The notes: generated by a model from the letters alone, not told the origin. Counted from the stretch's first letter, positions 39,709 through 48,600 are shown. The stretch is DNA of 64,000 nt from Nocardioides jejuensis (GCF_004337475.1 NZ_SJZJ01000003.1:1-64000), one strand, 5' to 3'. Made by a program: numbers and translations.

Positions 39709-41646
39709 TCACCAGATGCGGACGCGGTCCGCGGGGTCGAGCCACAGCCCGTCACCCTGCTGCGTACCGAACGCCTCGTGGAACTCGTCGAGGTTGCGCA
39801 CGATGTTGGCGCGGAACTCCGGCGGGCTGTGCGGGTCGATGGTGAGGTACTGCCGCTCCTGCTCGATGCGGCGCTTGGTCCGCCAGCAGTAGGCCCAGTT
39901 GCTGAAGAGCGTCTGCGACTCCTCCGCCGTCGGCGTACGCCCCAGGAAGATCGCGTACGCCGTGTGGCCGATCGTCAGACCACCGAGGTCGCCGATGTTC
40001 TCGCCGACCGTCAGCGAACCGTTGACGTGCTCGCCCGGCAGGTTGCGGGGCGAGAAGGCGTCGTACTGCGCGATGAGGGCCGCGGACTTCACCTGGAAGG
40101 CCGCCTTGTCGTCGGCGGTCCACCAGTCGTTGAGGTTGCCCGCGCCGTCGTACTGCGCGCCCTGGTCGTCGAAGCCGTGGCCGATCTCGTGGCCGATGAC
40201 GGCGCCGATGCCGCCGTAGTTCTCCGCCGGATCCGCGTCGGGCGAGAAGAACGGCTTCTGCAGGATGCCGGCGGGGAAGCAGATCTCGTTGGTGCCCGGG
40301 TTGTAGTAGGCGTTGACCGTCTGCGGCAGCATGAACCACTCGTCGCGGTCGACGGGCGAGCCGATCTTCGCGAGCTGCCGGTCGCTCTCGAACGCCGCCG
40401 CGGCCTGCACGTTGGCGACCAGGTCGGTGCCGATGCTCAGCCCCGAGTAGTCGCGGAACGTCGTCGGGTAGCCGATCTTCGGCCGGAACGTCGCGAGCTT
40501 CTCGTACGCCCGCTCCTTCGTCTCGGCGGTCATCCAGTCGAGCTTCTCGATGCTGCTCCGGTACGCCGCCAGAAGGTTCGCCACCAGCTCGTCCATCTTC
40601 TGCTTCGCGACCGGCGGGAAGTGCCGGGCGACGTACTCGCGCCCGACGGCCTCGCCGAGCGCGCCCTCGACCAGCGAGACGCCGCGCTTCCAGCGGGCCC
40701 GCAGCTCCGGCGTACCGGAGAGGGTGCGGCCGTAGAAGTCGAAGTTCGCCTCGACGAACGCCGTCGGCAGGTACGGCGCGGCGGACCGCAGCACCCGCGA
40801 GACGAGCCATTCGCGCCACTGCTCCACGGGCACCTCGCCGAGCACGTCTGACAGGTGCGACAGGAAGCTCGGCTGACGGACGATGACCTCGTCGAGCGTC
40901 GCGGGCTTGGCGCCGAGGTTGGTCAGGTAGACGGTCCAGTCGAAGCCGGGAGCGAGCTCGAGCAGCTCCGCGCGCGTGCGCAGGTTGTAGGTCTTCTGGA
41001 CATCGCGGGTCTCGGCACGCTCCCAGTGACCGGCGGCGAGGCGGGTGTCGATCGCCATGATCCGCTCGGCGGCAGCCTCGGCATCCGGCACCGACGCGAG
41101 CCCGAGGATCTTCGCCAGGTACGCGACGTACGCCGTGCGGATCTCGGCGAACTTCTCGTCGCGGTAGTAGCTCTCGTCCGGCAGGCCGAGGCCGCCCTGC
41201 GTGATGTGGAAGAGGTAGCGGTCGGAGTTCTTGGAGTCGGTGTCGATGTAGGAGCCGAAGAGGCCCGCGCCGCCGACCCGCTCGAGCTCACCGAGCAGCG
41301 CCGCCAGGTCGCGCGTGTCCTGGATCGAGGCGACCGCGTCGAGCAGCGGCTGGATCGGCGCGATGCCCCGCGCCTCGACCGCGGCCTCGTCCATGAACGA
41401 CGCGTAGAGCGCCGCGATCTTGCCCGGCTCGGTGGCCGCGTCCGGAGTGGCCGCAGCCAGCTCCTCGATGATCGCCTTGACGTGCTCCTCGGCCTGGTCG
41501 GCCAGCGTCACGAACGGACCCCAGCTGGACCGGTCCGACGGGATCTCCTCGGTCGCGAGCCACTGGCCGTTGACGTGTCCGAAGAGGTCGTCCTGCGGAC
41601 GGATGGTGTGGTCGAAGCCGGGGCGCGCGTCGTCGAGAATGCTCAC
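39709..41646 (-). CDS. M13 family zinc metallopeptidase (PepO/neprilysin type)
   Basis: 645 residues, the usual length for bacterial PepO. The zinc site is HEIGH (486-490) with the third ligand glutamate in ENIGD (549-553). NAYYNPGTNEICFPAGILQ and the C-terminal LDPADRVRIW are typical of the family. No signal peptide is visible, so it is likely cytoplasmic, cleaving oligopeptides. It begins MSILDDARPGFDHTIRPQDD, as in related actinobacterial enzymes. It is in the same orientation as the RecQ gene but with a separate 58-base spacer. Confidence 0.95.
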   Translation of the reverse strand: MSILDDARPGFDHTIRPQDDLFGHVNGQWLATEEIPSDRSSWGPFVTLADQAEEHVKAIIEELAAATPDAATEPGKIAALYASFMDEAAVEARGIAPIQPLLDAVASIQDTRDLAALLGELERVGGAGLFGSYIDTDSKNSDRYLFHITQGGLGLPDESYYRDEKFAEIRTAYVAYLAKILGLASVPDAEAAAERIMAIDTRLAAGHWERAETRDVQKTYNLRTRAELLELAPGFDWTVYLTNLGAKPATLDEVIVRQPSFLSHLSDVLGEVPVEQWREWLVSRVLRSAAPYLPTAFVEANFDFYGRTLSGTPELRARWKRGVSLVEGALGEAVGREYVARHFPPVAKQKMDELVANLLAAYRSSIEKLDWMTAETKERAYEKLATFRPKIGYPTTFRDYSGLSIGTDLVANVQAAAAFESDRQLAKIGSPVDRDEWFMLPQTVNAYYNPGTNEICFPAGILQKPFFSPDADPAENYGGIGAVIGHEIGHGFDDQGAQYDGAGNLNDWWTADDKAAFQVKSAALIAQYDAFSPRNLPGEHVNGSLTVGENIGDLGGLTIGHTAYAIFLGRTPTAEESQTLFSNWAYCWRTKRRIEQERQYLTIDPHSPPEFRANIVRNLDEFHEAFGTQQGDGLWLDPADRVRIW

Positions 41647-41677
41647 GCGTCCGACCCTAGGCCACCCGCCCCAACGC

Positions 41678-42634
41678 TCATGTCAGCCGAACGACCGACT
41701 TGCCGACCGCGCGCCGCTCGTCGATGTCCGCGAGCGCCCGGCCGAACTCCTCGAAGGCGTACGTCTGGCCGATCGGCGGGTCGATCGTGCCGTCCTCGAT
41801 GAGCGGCAGCAACGCGGCCCACTGCGACTGCATGTAGCCCGGCGTCACCATCGCGTGCGCGCCCCAGGCAGCCCCGCGGACGTCGATGTTGTTGAGCAGC
41901 AACCGGTTGACCTTGACCTCGGGGATGCCCTGGCCGGCCGCGAAGCCGACGACCATCAGCCGACCCTGCGGCCGCAGGCAGCGCATCGAGTCGGTGAAGG
42001 CGTCGCCTCCCACCACATCGACCACGATGTCGGCTCCACCGAGCGCGGTGACCGCGTCGCGGAAGCCGTCGAGCAGCACGACCTCGTGCGCACCGGCCGC
42101 CTTCGCTACCTCACCCTTCGCTGACGTCGACACGACGGCGATCACGCGAGCCCCCAGACCACGAGCCACCTGGATCGTCGCGGTGCCGACGCCACCGGCG
42201 GCACCGTGCACGAGCACCGTCTCGCCGGCCTCGAGGTCGCCGCGCTCGACCAGCACGAAGTGCGCGGTCATGTAGTTCATCGGGATTGCCGCCGCCTTCT
42301 CGAACGAGAGCGAGTCCGGCAGCGCGAACACGAAGTCAGGCGAGTGCGCGACCCGCTCGGCGGCCCCGCCGTACGGGAGGCAGGCAACGACGCGCTGGCC
42401 CGCCTGGAGGTCCCCGGCACCCTCGACGATCGTGCCCGCGAAGTCGACGCCGAGGGTGAACGGCAGCTCCGGCTTGAGCTGGTACTCCCCCTTGCTCAGC
42501 AGGACGTCGGGGAAGGAGACACCGACGGCCGCCACCTCGATGACGACCTGCCCGGGCCACGGCGTCGGCTCCGGTACGTCGACCACCTCGACGGCAGCAG
42601 GACCAGCAAGGGACGTGACCTGTACGGCGCGCAT
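41678..42634 (-). CDS. NADPH:quinone oxidoreductase family (zinc-independent MDR)
   Basis: A 318-residue medium-chain dehydrogenase/reductase. It has the N-terminal GroES-like half with GVSFPDVLLSKGEYQLKPELP in pieces, then the cofactor fold with VHGAAGGVGTATIQVARGLGARV in pieces (AAxGGVG motif) and AVVSTSAKGEVAKAAGA. Structural and catalytic zinc ligands of alcohol dehydrogenases are absent, fitting a quinone/enone reductase (QOR/NADPH2). Cytoplasmic. The stop of this gene and the start of the M13 gene are 31 bases apart on the same strand. Confidence 0.9.
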   Translation of the reverse strand: MRAVQVTSLAGPAAVEVVDVPEPTPWPGQVVIEVAAVGVSFPDVLLSKGEYQLKPELPFTLGVDFAGTIVEGAGDLQAGQRVVACLPYGGAAERVAHSPDFVFALPDSLSFEKAAAIPMNYMTAHFVLVERGDLEAGETVLVHGAAGGVGTATIQVARGLGARVIAVVSTSAKGEVAKAAGAHEVVLLDGFRDAVTALGGADIVVDVVGGDAFTDSMRCLRPQGRLMVVGFAAGQGIPEVKVNRLLLNNIDVRGAAWGAHAMVTPGYMQSQWAALLPLIEDGTIDPPIGQTYAFEEFGRALADIDERRAVGKSVVRLT

Positions 42635-42674
42635 GCCGGCGAACCTAGCGCAGCCCGCCCTGCAGCAGCAGGGG

Positions 42675-43880
42675 TCAGACGACCTTCATGATGCGCACGA
42701 GCTCGAAGTGCATCGGGTCGGTGTAGTGCCAGTCGCCACCCCACGCGAAGCCCCAGTCCTTGAAGACCTGGACGACAGCCGGCGGGATCTGGCCCGCGGT
42801 GCCGCGCGCGTTCTGCGGGGCGTCGAAGTCGATCGCCATGCCGAAGGCATGGTTGGACAGGCTCGTGGTGCCGGCGATGAAGCGGGCGTTGAAGCAGCCG
42901 GCCGTGGTGTGGATGTACTTGTCCAGGCCACGCTGGATCAGTGCGTTGAGCGCCGCGCGCAGCTGGAGCAGCATCACCTTGTCGCAGCTGACGGTGCCGA
43001 CGATCGGCATCACCTCGGTGCGGATGTGCGTGGCGACCCACGACGAGTCGGGGATGACCTGGGTGCCCGCGACGCGGTAGTGGTACGTGCCGATCTCGGC
43101 ACCGATCGAGCCACCGGTGGCGACGGCCGTCTGCACGGCGTCCGGGTCAAGGCCGAGTCGCGTGGCCTTGTCGATGAGCTGGATCGAGGCACCCGTGCCC
43201 TTGACGATCGCCTCGACCTGCTTCCGGATCGACTGCGGCGTGTGGGTGCCGGTCGAGATCAGCAGCGCGTTGTCGTGGACGTCAAAGAGGTCCTCGCCCC
43301 ACTTGGCGTTGACGACCAGCTGGATCAGCGGCGGCTCGGGCGCGTAGGCACCGATGTGCACGCTGCGGGCGTCGTCGCCGGTGCCGATCGAGATGAAGTT
43401 CGGCTCCGACTGCACCTGCTCGGCCGCCGCCTTCGAGGCCACCACCATCTCGCCCGCGGCGAGGCGCGACCAGATCTCGGCCTGCTGACCGGCCGGGGAG
43501 AAGCGTCGGTACGTCGCCGGGTCGACCGCCGCGACGTTGTACGTCTGGCCCTGGATCGACGGTGAGGCGAGCGAGAAGAGCTCGGTCGCCGTGACCACCT
43601 TCTGCTTGCCGGCCCGGATCGCCTGGATCTTCTTCACCATGTCGGGCGAGAGCGCCTTCGAGGCGTAGATCAGGATGTCGGCTTGCGCGTTGCCGCCGAC
43701 GAGCCTGGGCGGCTGCGGCATCGAGTGGTCCTTGCTGACCACCGGCACGGAGACCTGGGGCTTCGGCGTGGCCGTCGGCTTCGCCGCCTTGGAGGTGCCA
43801 CCACCGCAGCCGGCGAGCGCCAGCGACAACGACAGCGCGACCGCCGCTCCGACCCGCGCGCGACGACCCGTCCGTGCCAT
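42675..43880 (-). CDS. Lipoprotein with C-terminal M15-type (VanY-like) carboxypeptidase domain
   Basis: 401 residues from ATG 43880. The signal peptide ends in a lipobox, LALAGC, then a Gly/Thr/Pro-rich linker. The middle about 230 residues (ADILIYASKALSPD to PDSSWVATHIRTE) match nothing I recognise with confidence. The C-terminal about 110 residues carry the M15 zinc-peptidase motifs SNHAFGMAIDFD (SxHxxGxAxD) and WGGDWHYTDPMHFEL (HxH). It probably cleaves a peptide bond in peptidoglycan outside the membrane. Homologues in related genera share this two-part layout. Confidence 0.8.
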   Translation of the reverse strand: MARTGRRARVGAAVALSLSLALAGCGGGTSKAAKPTATPKPQVSVPVVSKDHSMPQPPRLVGGNAQADILIYASKALSPDMVKKIQAIRAGKQKVVTATELFSLASPSIQGQTYNVAAVDPATYRRFSPAGQQAEIWSRLAAGEMVVASKAAAEQVQSEPNFISIGTGDDARSVHIGAYAPEPPLIQLVVNAKWGEDLFDVHDNALLISTGTHTPQSIRKQVEAIVKGTGASIQLIDKATRLGLDPDAVQTAVATGGSIGAEIGTYHYRVAGTQVIPDSSWVATHIRTEVMPIVGTVSCDKVMLLQLRAALNALIQRGLDKYIHTTAGCFNARFIAGTTSLSNHAFGMAIDFDAPQNARGTAGQIPPAVVQVFKDWGFAWGGDWHYTDPMHFELVRIMKVV

Positions 43881-43935
43881 GACCCGATCTCCCCACTCCA
43901 TCCGGGACCTGCCCGGAAACTCTCCCGGATCGAGA

Positions 43936-44550
43936 CTAACGCGCGCCGGGGGCTCCGGGTTCGATAATCCGGCGCGCCATCCAGACGAGGGTCTCCGCGA
44001 CGTCTTCGGGAGGCGAGCTCGGCTGCATCACGTGGCTGAGGACGACGCGGATGATCGTCTCGGTGAGCCCGGCCATCCGCTGGTCCTCGACCGGCAGGTC
44101 GTACGCCGCGATGTGCTCGCCGATGACGATCCTGGCGGTCTCCAGCAAGGTCGCCGAGTGGGTCGTCAGCAGGGGCAGCAGCTCCGTGTCGGCGCCGTGC
44201 GTCGCGGAGACGATCGCCTTGAGCAGCTCGTTGCCCTCGGCGAAGGCGAGCACTCCCTCCACCGTCTCGCCCAGTGCCGCGAAGAAGTCGTCGGGGTGGG
44301 CGACGAAGGCCCGGTCGGCGGCCTCCAGGAAACGCGCGAGCTCGCGGAGGATCATCGCCTCCGCGAGCGCGGGCTTGGTGCCGATCTCGTTGTAGACCGT
44401 CTGGCGGCTGACGCCGACGGCCTCGGCGAGCCGCGCCATGGTGACCGACGACCAGCCTTCGGTCGTGGTCACCACGGTCGCGGCGTCGACGAGGCGGTCA
44501 CGCAGGGTGACTGCCCCGTCGACGTTCGCCATCCCGAGATCGATGCTCAC
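43936..44550 (-). CDS. TetR family regulator in the alkane operon (AlkX-like)
   Basis: 204 residues from GTG 44550. Helix-turn-helix: LVDAATVVTTTEGWSSVTMARLAEAVGVSRQTVYNEIGTK in pieces, the canonical TetR pattern. The ligand domain includes LEAADRAFVAHPDDFFAALG. It starts one base after the ferredoxin stop, in the same operon as alkB, an arrangement found for AlkX autoregulators of alkane hydroxylases in Dietzia and relatives. It probably represses from the palindrome at 46274-46300, relieved by fatty acids or alkane-derived ligands. Confidence 0.88.
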   Translation of the reverse strand: MSIDLGMANVDGAVTLRDRLVDAATVVTTTEGWSSVTMARLAEAVGVSRQTVYNEIGTKPALAEAMILRELARFLEAADRAFVAHPDDFFAALGETVEGVLAFAEGNELLKAIVSATHGADTELLPLLTTHSATLLETARIVIGEHIAAYDLPVEDQRMAGLTETIIRVVLSHVMQPSSPPEDVAETLVWMARRIIEPGAPGAR

Positions 44551-44551
44551 G

Positions 44552-44743
44552 TCAGCCTTCGAGCGAGAGCGCGAGGACCGGGCAGGAGTTCACGGCGGCG
44601 AGGACCATCTTGCGGTCCTCCTCCGGCGGGTTCTCGTTGTGGATGATGACCTGGTCGTCGTCATCCACCTCGAAGTAGTCGTGCGCCATGGACTCGCACA
44701 TGCCGAGCCCCTCGCACTTGTCACGGTCGACGACGATCTTCAT
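44552..44743 (-). CDS. Small 3Fe-4S-type ferredoxin
   Basis: 63 residues. Cys10 and Cys16 (DRDKCEGLGMCESMA) and Cys54 (NSCPVLALSLEG) form the C-x5-C...C-P set of single-cluster 3Fe-4S ferredoxins used by actinobacterial P450s and oxygenases. It starts within the alkB stop (TGATG) and is followed one base after its stop by the TetR gene. Here it may pass electrons to the fused rubredoxin of AlkB or to another oxygenase. A ferredoxin reductase is not in the window. Confidence 0.92.
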   Translation of the reverse strand: MKIVVDRDKCEGLGMCESMAHDYFEVDDDDQVIIHNENPPEEDRKMVLAAVNSCPVLALSLEG

Positions 44744-46251
44744 CAGTTCAGCGCCTTCAGGGTCTCGGGGTCGACGGGGACGAAGTCGATCTTTTCACGG
44801 ACGCCGCAGTCCGGGCAGAACCAGTCCGACGGAATCTCGGCCCAGGCCGTACCGGCCGCGAAGCCCTGGTGCTCGTCACCGACCTCGACGACGTACGTGT
44901 AGGAGCAGCCGGGGCACTTCGCCGCGAGGACCTCGCCCGACTGGTCCTGCGCGAAGGTGTCCTCGTGCAGGTTGTGCACCGCCGGCGGCGGGAACATGGC
45001 GAAGTACTTCGCCTCCTTGCCCGGCTTGATGTTGGCCAGCGTGATGTCGCCGTCGAGGTGCTCGAGCACGCGGTGGTCCATCACCTTGCGCCACAGGGGC
45101 GGGACGAGGGCCAGGTTGATCATGCCGGCGTAGCCGGTCGGCAGGGCCGGCGACTCCTTGAAGTCACGCAGGGCCTGGTAGCGACGCGTCGGGTTCGCGT
45201 GGTGGTCCGAGTGACGCTGCAGGTGATACAGGAAGATGTTGGTGACGATGTTGTTGCTGTTCCAGCTGTGCTCCGGGAGCACGCGCTCGTAGCGCTGCTT
45301 GCCCTCGGGGCCGACCTTCTGGCGCTTGAGGCCGTAGTGCTCGAGGTAGTTGACGACCTCGAGCAGCGCGAAGCCGAAGACCACCGTGATCGGGATGAAC
45401 GGCGCCACCTTCCAGCCGAAGAGCGCGATGATCGCGCCGTACAGGACCACCGACATGGCCCAAGCGTTGAGGACGTCGTTGCCGAGGTGGAACGGGTGCG
45501 TGCCCTTGCGCTTGTAGCGCTTGGCCTCGACCTCCCACGAGCTCTTCAGCGAGCCGAAGACGGTGCGCGGCAGGAACTGGTAGAGGTTCTCGCCCATCCG
45601 CGAGGAGGCCGGGTCCTCCGGGGTGGCGACGCGGACGTGGTGGCCGCGGTTGTGCTCGATGTAGAAGTGGCCGTAGAACGTCGGGGCCAGCGTGATCTTG
45701 GCGAGCCAGCGCTCGACCGACTCCTTCTTGTGGCCCAGCTCGTGCGCGGTGTTGATCCCGACGCCGACGACGCCCGCGATGGAGAGCGCCCACAGGGCCT
45801 GCATCCACCAGGTGATCGGGATCGAGGTCGCCATCAGGTTGGCGCTCAGGTGCTCGCGGCCCCAGTCACCGAGACCGAGGGCGCTGACCACGGTCTCGAC
45901 CGGGTTGCCGCCGCTGATGATCTGGTAGCCACCGAAGAGGATCACGAACATCAGCGGGACGAACGCCATGACGACATAGCGGTAGTACTTGTCGTTCTCG
46001 AGCTCCTCGATCAGCTCGTCCGGCGGGTTGCTGCCGTCGAGACCGAACATCAGGTCGAGCGCCGGGATGATCAGGTTGATCAGGAGCGGGCCGACGAGCG
46101 TGAAGCCCCACCAGCCGCCACTCGCCACCCAGGCGACAGCGAAGACGATGCCGAAGCCGGGAACCATAAGGCCCCACAGCCACAGGTAGCGCTTCTTGTC
46201 CTTCCAGATCTCGGTCGTTCCTTCGGGAACGGTGCCGGCGACTGCCGCCAT
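44743..46251 (-). CDS. alkB: Alkane 1-monooxygenase fused to C-terminal rubredoxin
   Basis: 502 residues. Residues 1 to about 400 are an integral-membrane diiron hydroxylase with six helices. They carry the histidine motifs HELGH (170-174), EHNRGHH (199-205) followed by VATPEDPASSRMGENLY, NYLEHYGL, and RHSDHHANPTRRYQ. Residues about 440-502 are a rubredoxin with two CxxC pairs (CPGC at 446, CPDC at 479). The fusion oxidises the terminal carbon of n-alkanes and supplies its own electron carrier. It heads an operon with ferredoxin and TetR. AGGAGG (46264-46259) precedes the ATG by 7 bases. Confidence 0.97.
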   Translation of the reverse strand: MAAVAGTVPEGTTEIWKDKKRYLWLWGLMVPGFGIVFAVAWVASGGWWGFTLVGPLLINLIIPALDLMFGLDGSNPPDELIEELENDKYYRYVVMAFVPLMFVILFGGYQIISGGNPVETVVSALGLGDWGREHLSANLMATSIPITWWMQALWALSIAGVVGVGINTAHELGHKKESVERWLAKITLAPTFYGHFYIEHNRGHHVRVATPEDPASSRMGENLYQFLPRTVFGSLKSSWEVEAKRYKRKGTHPFHLGNDVLNAWAMSVVLYGAIIALFGWKVAPFIPITVVFGFALLEVVNYLEHYGLKRQKVGPEGKQRYERVLPEHSWNSNNIVTNIFLYHLQRHSDHHANPTRRYQALRDFKESPALPTGYAGMINLALVPPLWRKVMDHRVLEHLDGDITLANIKPGKEAKYFAMFPPPAVHNLHEDTFAQDQSGEVLAAKCPGCSYTYVVEVGDEHQGFAAGTAWAEIPSDWFCPDCGVREKIDFVPVDPETLKALN

Positions 46252-46273
46252 GGTGGTGCCTCCTCGTGTCCTT

Positions 46274-46300
46274 CTTTACAAACGTTTCTACCTTGTAAAG
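46274..46300. promoter_or_regulatory. Palindromic operator upstream of alkB
   Basis: CTTTACAA (46274-46281) and TTGTAAAG (46293-46300) are perfectly complementary arms 11 bases apart, 22-48 bases before the alkB ATG. The spacer is AT-rich in an otherwise GC-rich region, so it should overlap the promoter. It is the natural binding site for the TetR encoded in the operon. A related half site CTGTAAACC is at 46321. Confidence 0.7.
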
Positions 46301-46353
46301 TCTTGACACCAAGGTCGCATCTGTAAACCGAAAGTGTCAATGACATGGCGTCC

Positions 46354-46393
46354 CGGTAACCGTGTGACGCCGGACACGTCAGGACTGTTACCG
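46354..46393. promoter_or_regulatory. Nested inverted repeat before the isomerase gene
   Basis: CGGTAAC (46354-46360) pairs with GTTACCG (46387-46393), and inside it CGTGT (46361-46365) pairs with ACACG (46374-46378). The structure lies 57 bases before the isomerase-family ATG, in the divergent spacer with alkB. It may be an operator or leader hairpin. Confidence 0.4.
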
Positions 46394-46449
46394 GATCGCC
46401 GCAGAAACCCCGGAGACAGTCGTCCCGCCGGACTGACACGCTGGGTCGC

Positions 46450-47235
46450 ATGCCGACCACGCTCGCCGTCGCCGACCACCTCGACGCGCTCCGCGAGGGG
46501 CTCCTCGCCTTCACGCGGTACGCCGACCGGGCCGGCCTGCGCGCGGCCGTGCCGACGTGCCCGGAGTGGAACGTCCGGCAGCTCGTCGCCCACCAGGGCA
46601 TGGTGCATCGCTGGGCGGCCGGCCTGCTGACCGGGCTCTCGACCGACACCGGCGCCCTTGAGCGCGAGGGTCGCACGGCGGTCGATCCCGTCGAGTGGCT
46701 GCGCGACGGCGCCATCGAGCTCGCGGCGGCGCTGACCCGGGCGCCCGAGACCGTCGCCGCTCCGGTCTTCCTCAAGGACGCTCCGGCGCCGCGCGCATTC
46801 TGGGCCCGCCGCCAGTGCCACGAGACGACGATCCACGCGGTCGACGCCCTCGCCGCCTCCCTCGGCGTCGCCCCGACCGCCGACCAGACCTGGATCGGTC
46901 CCGCGATCGCGCTCGACGGCATCGACGAGCTGCTCTGCGGCTTCCTGCCGCGATCGAAGTCGACGCTGCGCTCCGACGACCCGGTGACGTTCGCGGTCCG
47001 GCCGGAGCAGGGCGACCGCGGGTGGCTGGTGCGCGTCACGAGCGAGCCGGCGGTCACCAGCGTCCACGCCCGCGACGACGCGGCCCTCGACGGGGCCGAC
47101 GTACAGGTCACCGGCGAGGCGGTCGAGCTCTACCTGCGGCTCTGGAACCGCTCCCCGGAGGCCTCCGGTACGCCGGGGGCGAACGTCGAGGACGGCATGG
47201 CGCTCTGGCACGAGAGGGCCCGCATCACCTGGTGA
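46450..47235 (+). CDS. Maleylpyruvate isomerase family, mycothiol-dependent (DinB-like)
   Basis: 261 residues. The N-terminal DinB/MDMPI four-helix domain contains CPEWNVRQLVAHQGMVHRW and, later, RQCHETTIHAVDAL, which supply the metal-binding histidine and glutamate ligands. The C-terminal about 90 residues are the small MDMPI_C-type domain ending in a charged strand. The family uses mycothiol as thiol cofactor or transferase substrate in actinobacteria. The specific reaction here is unknown; no gentisate or maleylpyruvate genes adjoin. It is divergent from alkB. Confidence 0.88.
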   Translation: MPTTLAVADHLDALREGLLAFTRYADRAGLRAAVPTCPEWNVRQLVAHQGMVHRWAAGLLTGLSTDTGALEREGRTAVDPVEWLRDGAIELAAALTRAPETVAAPVFLKDAPAPRAFWARRQCHETTIHAVDALAASLGVAPTADQTWIGPAIALDGIDELLCGFLPRSKSTLRSDDPVTFAVRPEQGDRGWLVRVTSEPAVTSVHARDDAALDGADVQVTGEAVELYLRLWNRSPEASGTPGANVEDGMALWHERARITW

Positions 47236-47254
47236 CGCCGGGGCCCTCGCCGGG

Positions 47255-47932
47255 TCAGGGCGTGAAGCGGCGCCCACGCACCTCGGCGGGCTGCTGGTAT
47301 CCCACCGGGTTGCGGTACTCCCCCAGCACGACGCGGACTTCCTTGCCCTCGCCGACGTGGAGCGCGATCTCGCCGTCGCCGATCTTCACGACGTCGCCGC
47401 GGACGACGTGCTCGGAGCCGTGCTCCTCGACCGCGAACCCCGGACGGGCCCGCACCACGTCCGCCGTCGCGAGCAGGACCAGCTGCCTCTCGCGAGCCGG
47501 CCGGAACTTCAGCGCAAGAGCGAGCATCGCCAGCAGGGCAAGGTCACCGAGCACCGTCATCACCAGGCCGAAGTTGCTGTGCACCTGGCCCACGACCCGG
47601 TTCACCCCCGGCTTGCCGTCGAGGTAGGTCGCCTCGATCGTCTCGCTCGCCTTCGCGTCCTGCCACGCCGACTCCGAGACGCGCGCGATGTAGGCACCGC
47701 GGCGCGGATCGGCGTCCGCCGGCAGGGTGTAGCGGACGAAGAACTGGGTCGGCTTCGCCTTCGGCACCGCATTGGTGTCGGTCACGGTCGCCTCGGTAGA
47801 GACGCCGACCTCGTCGAGGCGCCACCCGTTCCACACGCTCAACGCCGCAGGAAGGGTGAAGAGCAGGAGCAGCGCGACCACCATGAGGATGGCGGCCCGT
47901 CGGCTCGCAGCGAAGCGGTTCATGGGCGCCAT
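47255..47932 (-). CDS. Two-helix membrane protein of unknown function
   Basis: 225 residues from ATG 47932 (or 47923). One helix near the N-terminus (AAILMVVALLLLFTLPAALSVW) and one in the middle (FGLVMTVLGDLALLAMLALALKF) flank an extracellular segment (VGVSTEATVTDTNAVPKAK), giving a layout similar to DUF3592-type proteins. The C-terminal about 80 residues are predicted cytoplasmic and beta-rich (KIGDGEIALHVGEGKEVRVVLG). No enzyme motif. It follows the nitroreductase gene on the same strand after 40 bases. Confidence 0.7.
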   Translation of the reverse strand: MAPMNRFAASRRAAILMVVALLLLFTLPAALSVWNGWRLDEVGVSTEATVTDTNAVPKAKPTQFFVRYTLPADADPRRGAYIARVSESAWQDAKASETIEATYLDGKPGVNRVVGQVHSNFGLVMTVLGDLALLAMLALALKFRPARERQLVLLATADVVRARPGFAVEEHGSEHVVRGDVVKIGDGEIALHVGEGKEVRVVLGEYRNPVGYQQPAEVRGRRFTP

Positions 47933-47972
47933 CCAAACACGCGTACGACGAGGGCGGAGCGGGATGCCGCGG

Positions 47973-48548
47973 TCAGCCGAGCGACGTGCCCCAGGTGCCG
48001 GCGTAGGCGATCTCGGAGAGGGGCTTGCGGCCCGAGCGGTCCTTCTCGTGGACCTCGCTGGTCGCGGGGTCGCCGATCCGGCCAACGCCGATGCCCGTGG
48101 CGACGCGCCAGTGGTCCGGCACCCCGAAGGCCTCCGCGACGCCCTGGTGGTCGAAGCCGGCGAACTGGTGGACGTGCAGCCCCATCGACGCCGCCTGGAC
48201 GGTCACGTGCGCGGCGGTCTGGCCGGCGTCGTACTCCGCCAGGTCGAGGTACGGCGTCTCCTGGTCCTCGGGGGCCGCGCCGGTCTGGAAGCAGACCACG
48301 ATCACGGCACTCACGTTGGCGACCCAGCCGGCGTTGCCCTTCGACAGGTACGTCTGGAACTCGGTGAACGTCGGGTCCCCGCGCAGGCCGGCGAGGAAGG
48401 CCCAGCGCTGCGTGTTGCCGGCGCTCGGCGCCCAGCGGGCGGCCTCGAGCAGCAGGTGCAGGTCCTCGCGCGCGAGCTCGTGCGTCGGGTCGAAGACCCG
48501 CGGGCTCCAGCGGTCACGGAGGTACGGCGTCAGGTCGGCGTTCGGCAT
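47973..48548 (-). CDS. Nitroreductase family flavoprotein
   Basis: 191 residues from ATG 48548. The FMN-binding start RWSPRVFDP and the helix AARWAPSAGNTQRW are typical of NfsB/RutE-type nitroreductases. The C-terminal IGVGRIGDP and later KPLSEIAY match the dimer-swapped arm. It probably reduces nitro groups, quinones or enones with NAD(P)H as a homodimer in the cytoplasm. It lies between the membrane gene (47932) and the CopC-CopD fusion (48599), all on the minus strand. Short direct repeats follow its start. Confidence 0.88.
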   Translation of the reverse strand: MPNADLTPYLRDRWSPRVFDPTHELAREDLHLLLEAARWAPSAGNTQRWAFLAGLRGDPTFTEFQTYLSKGNAGWVANVSAVIVVCFQTGAAPEDQETPYLDLAEYDAGQTAAHVTVQAASMGLHVHQFAGFDHQGVAEAFGVPDHWRVATGIGVGRIGDPATSEVHEKDRSGRKPLSEIAYAGTWGTSLG

Positions 48549-48560
48549 GCCGCGAGTGTA

Positions 48561-48600
48561 GGGAGCCGCGGGTCGGAGCCGCCGGTGGGAGCCGCGGGTC
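48561..48600. repeat. Short GC-rich direct repeat
   Basis: GGGAGCCGCGGGTC occurs at 48561-48574 and again at 48587-48600, with a related GGAGCCGCCGGT between. This makes roughly three 13-base units immediately before the CopC-CopD stop codon and upstream of the nitroreductase ATG. Confidence 0.6.
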
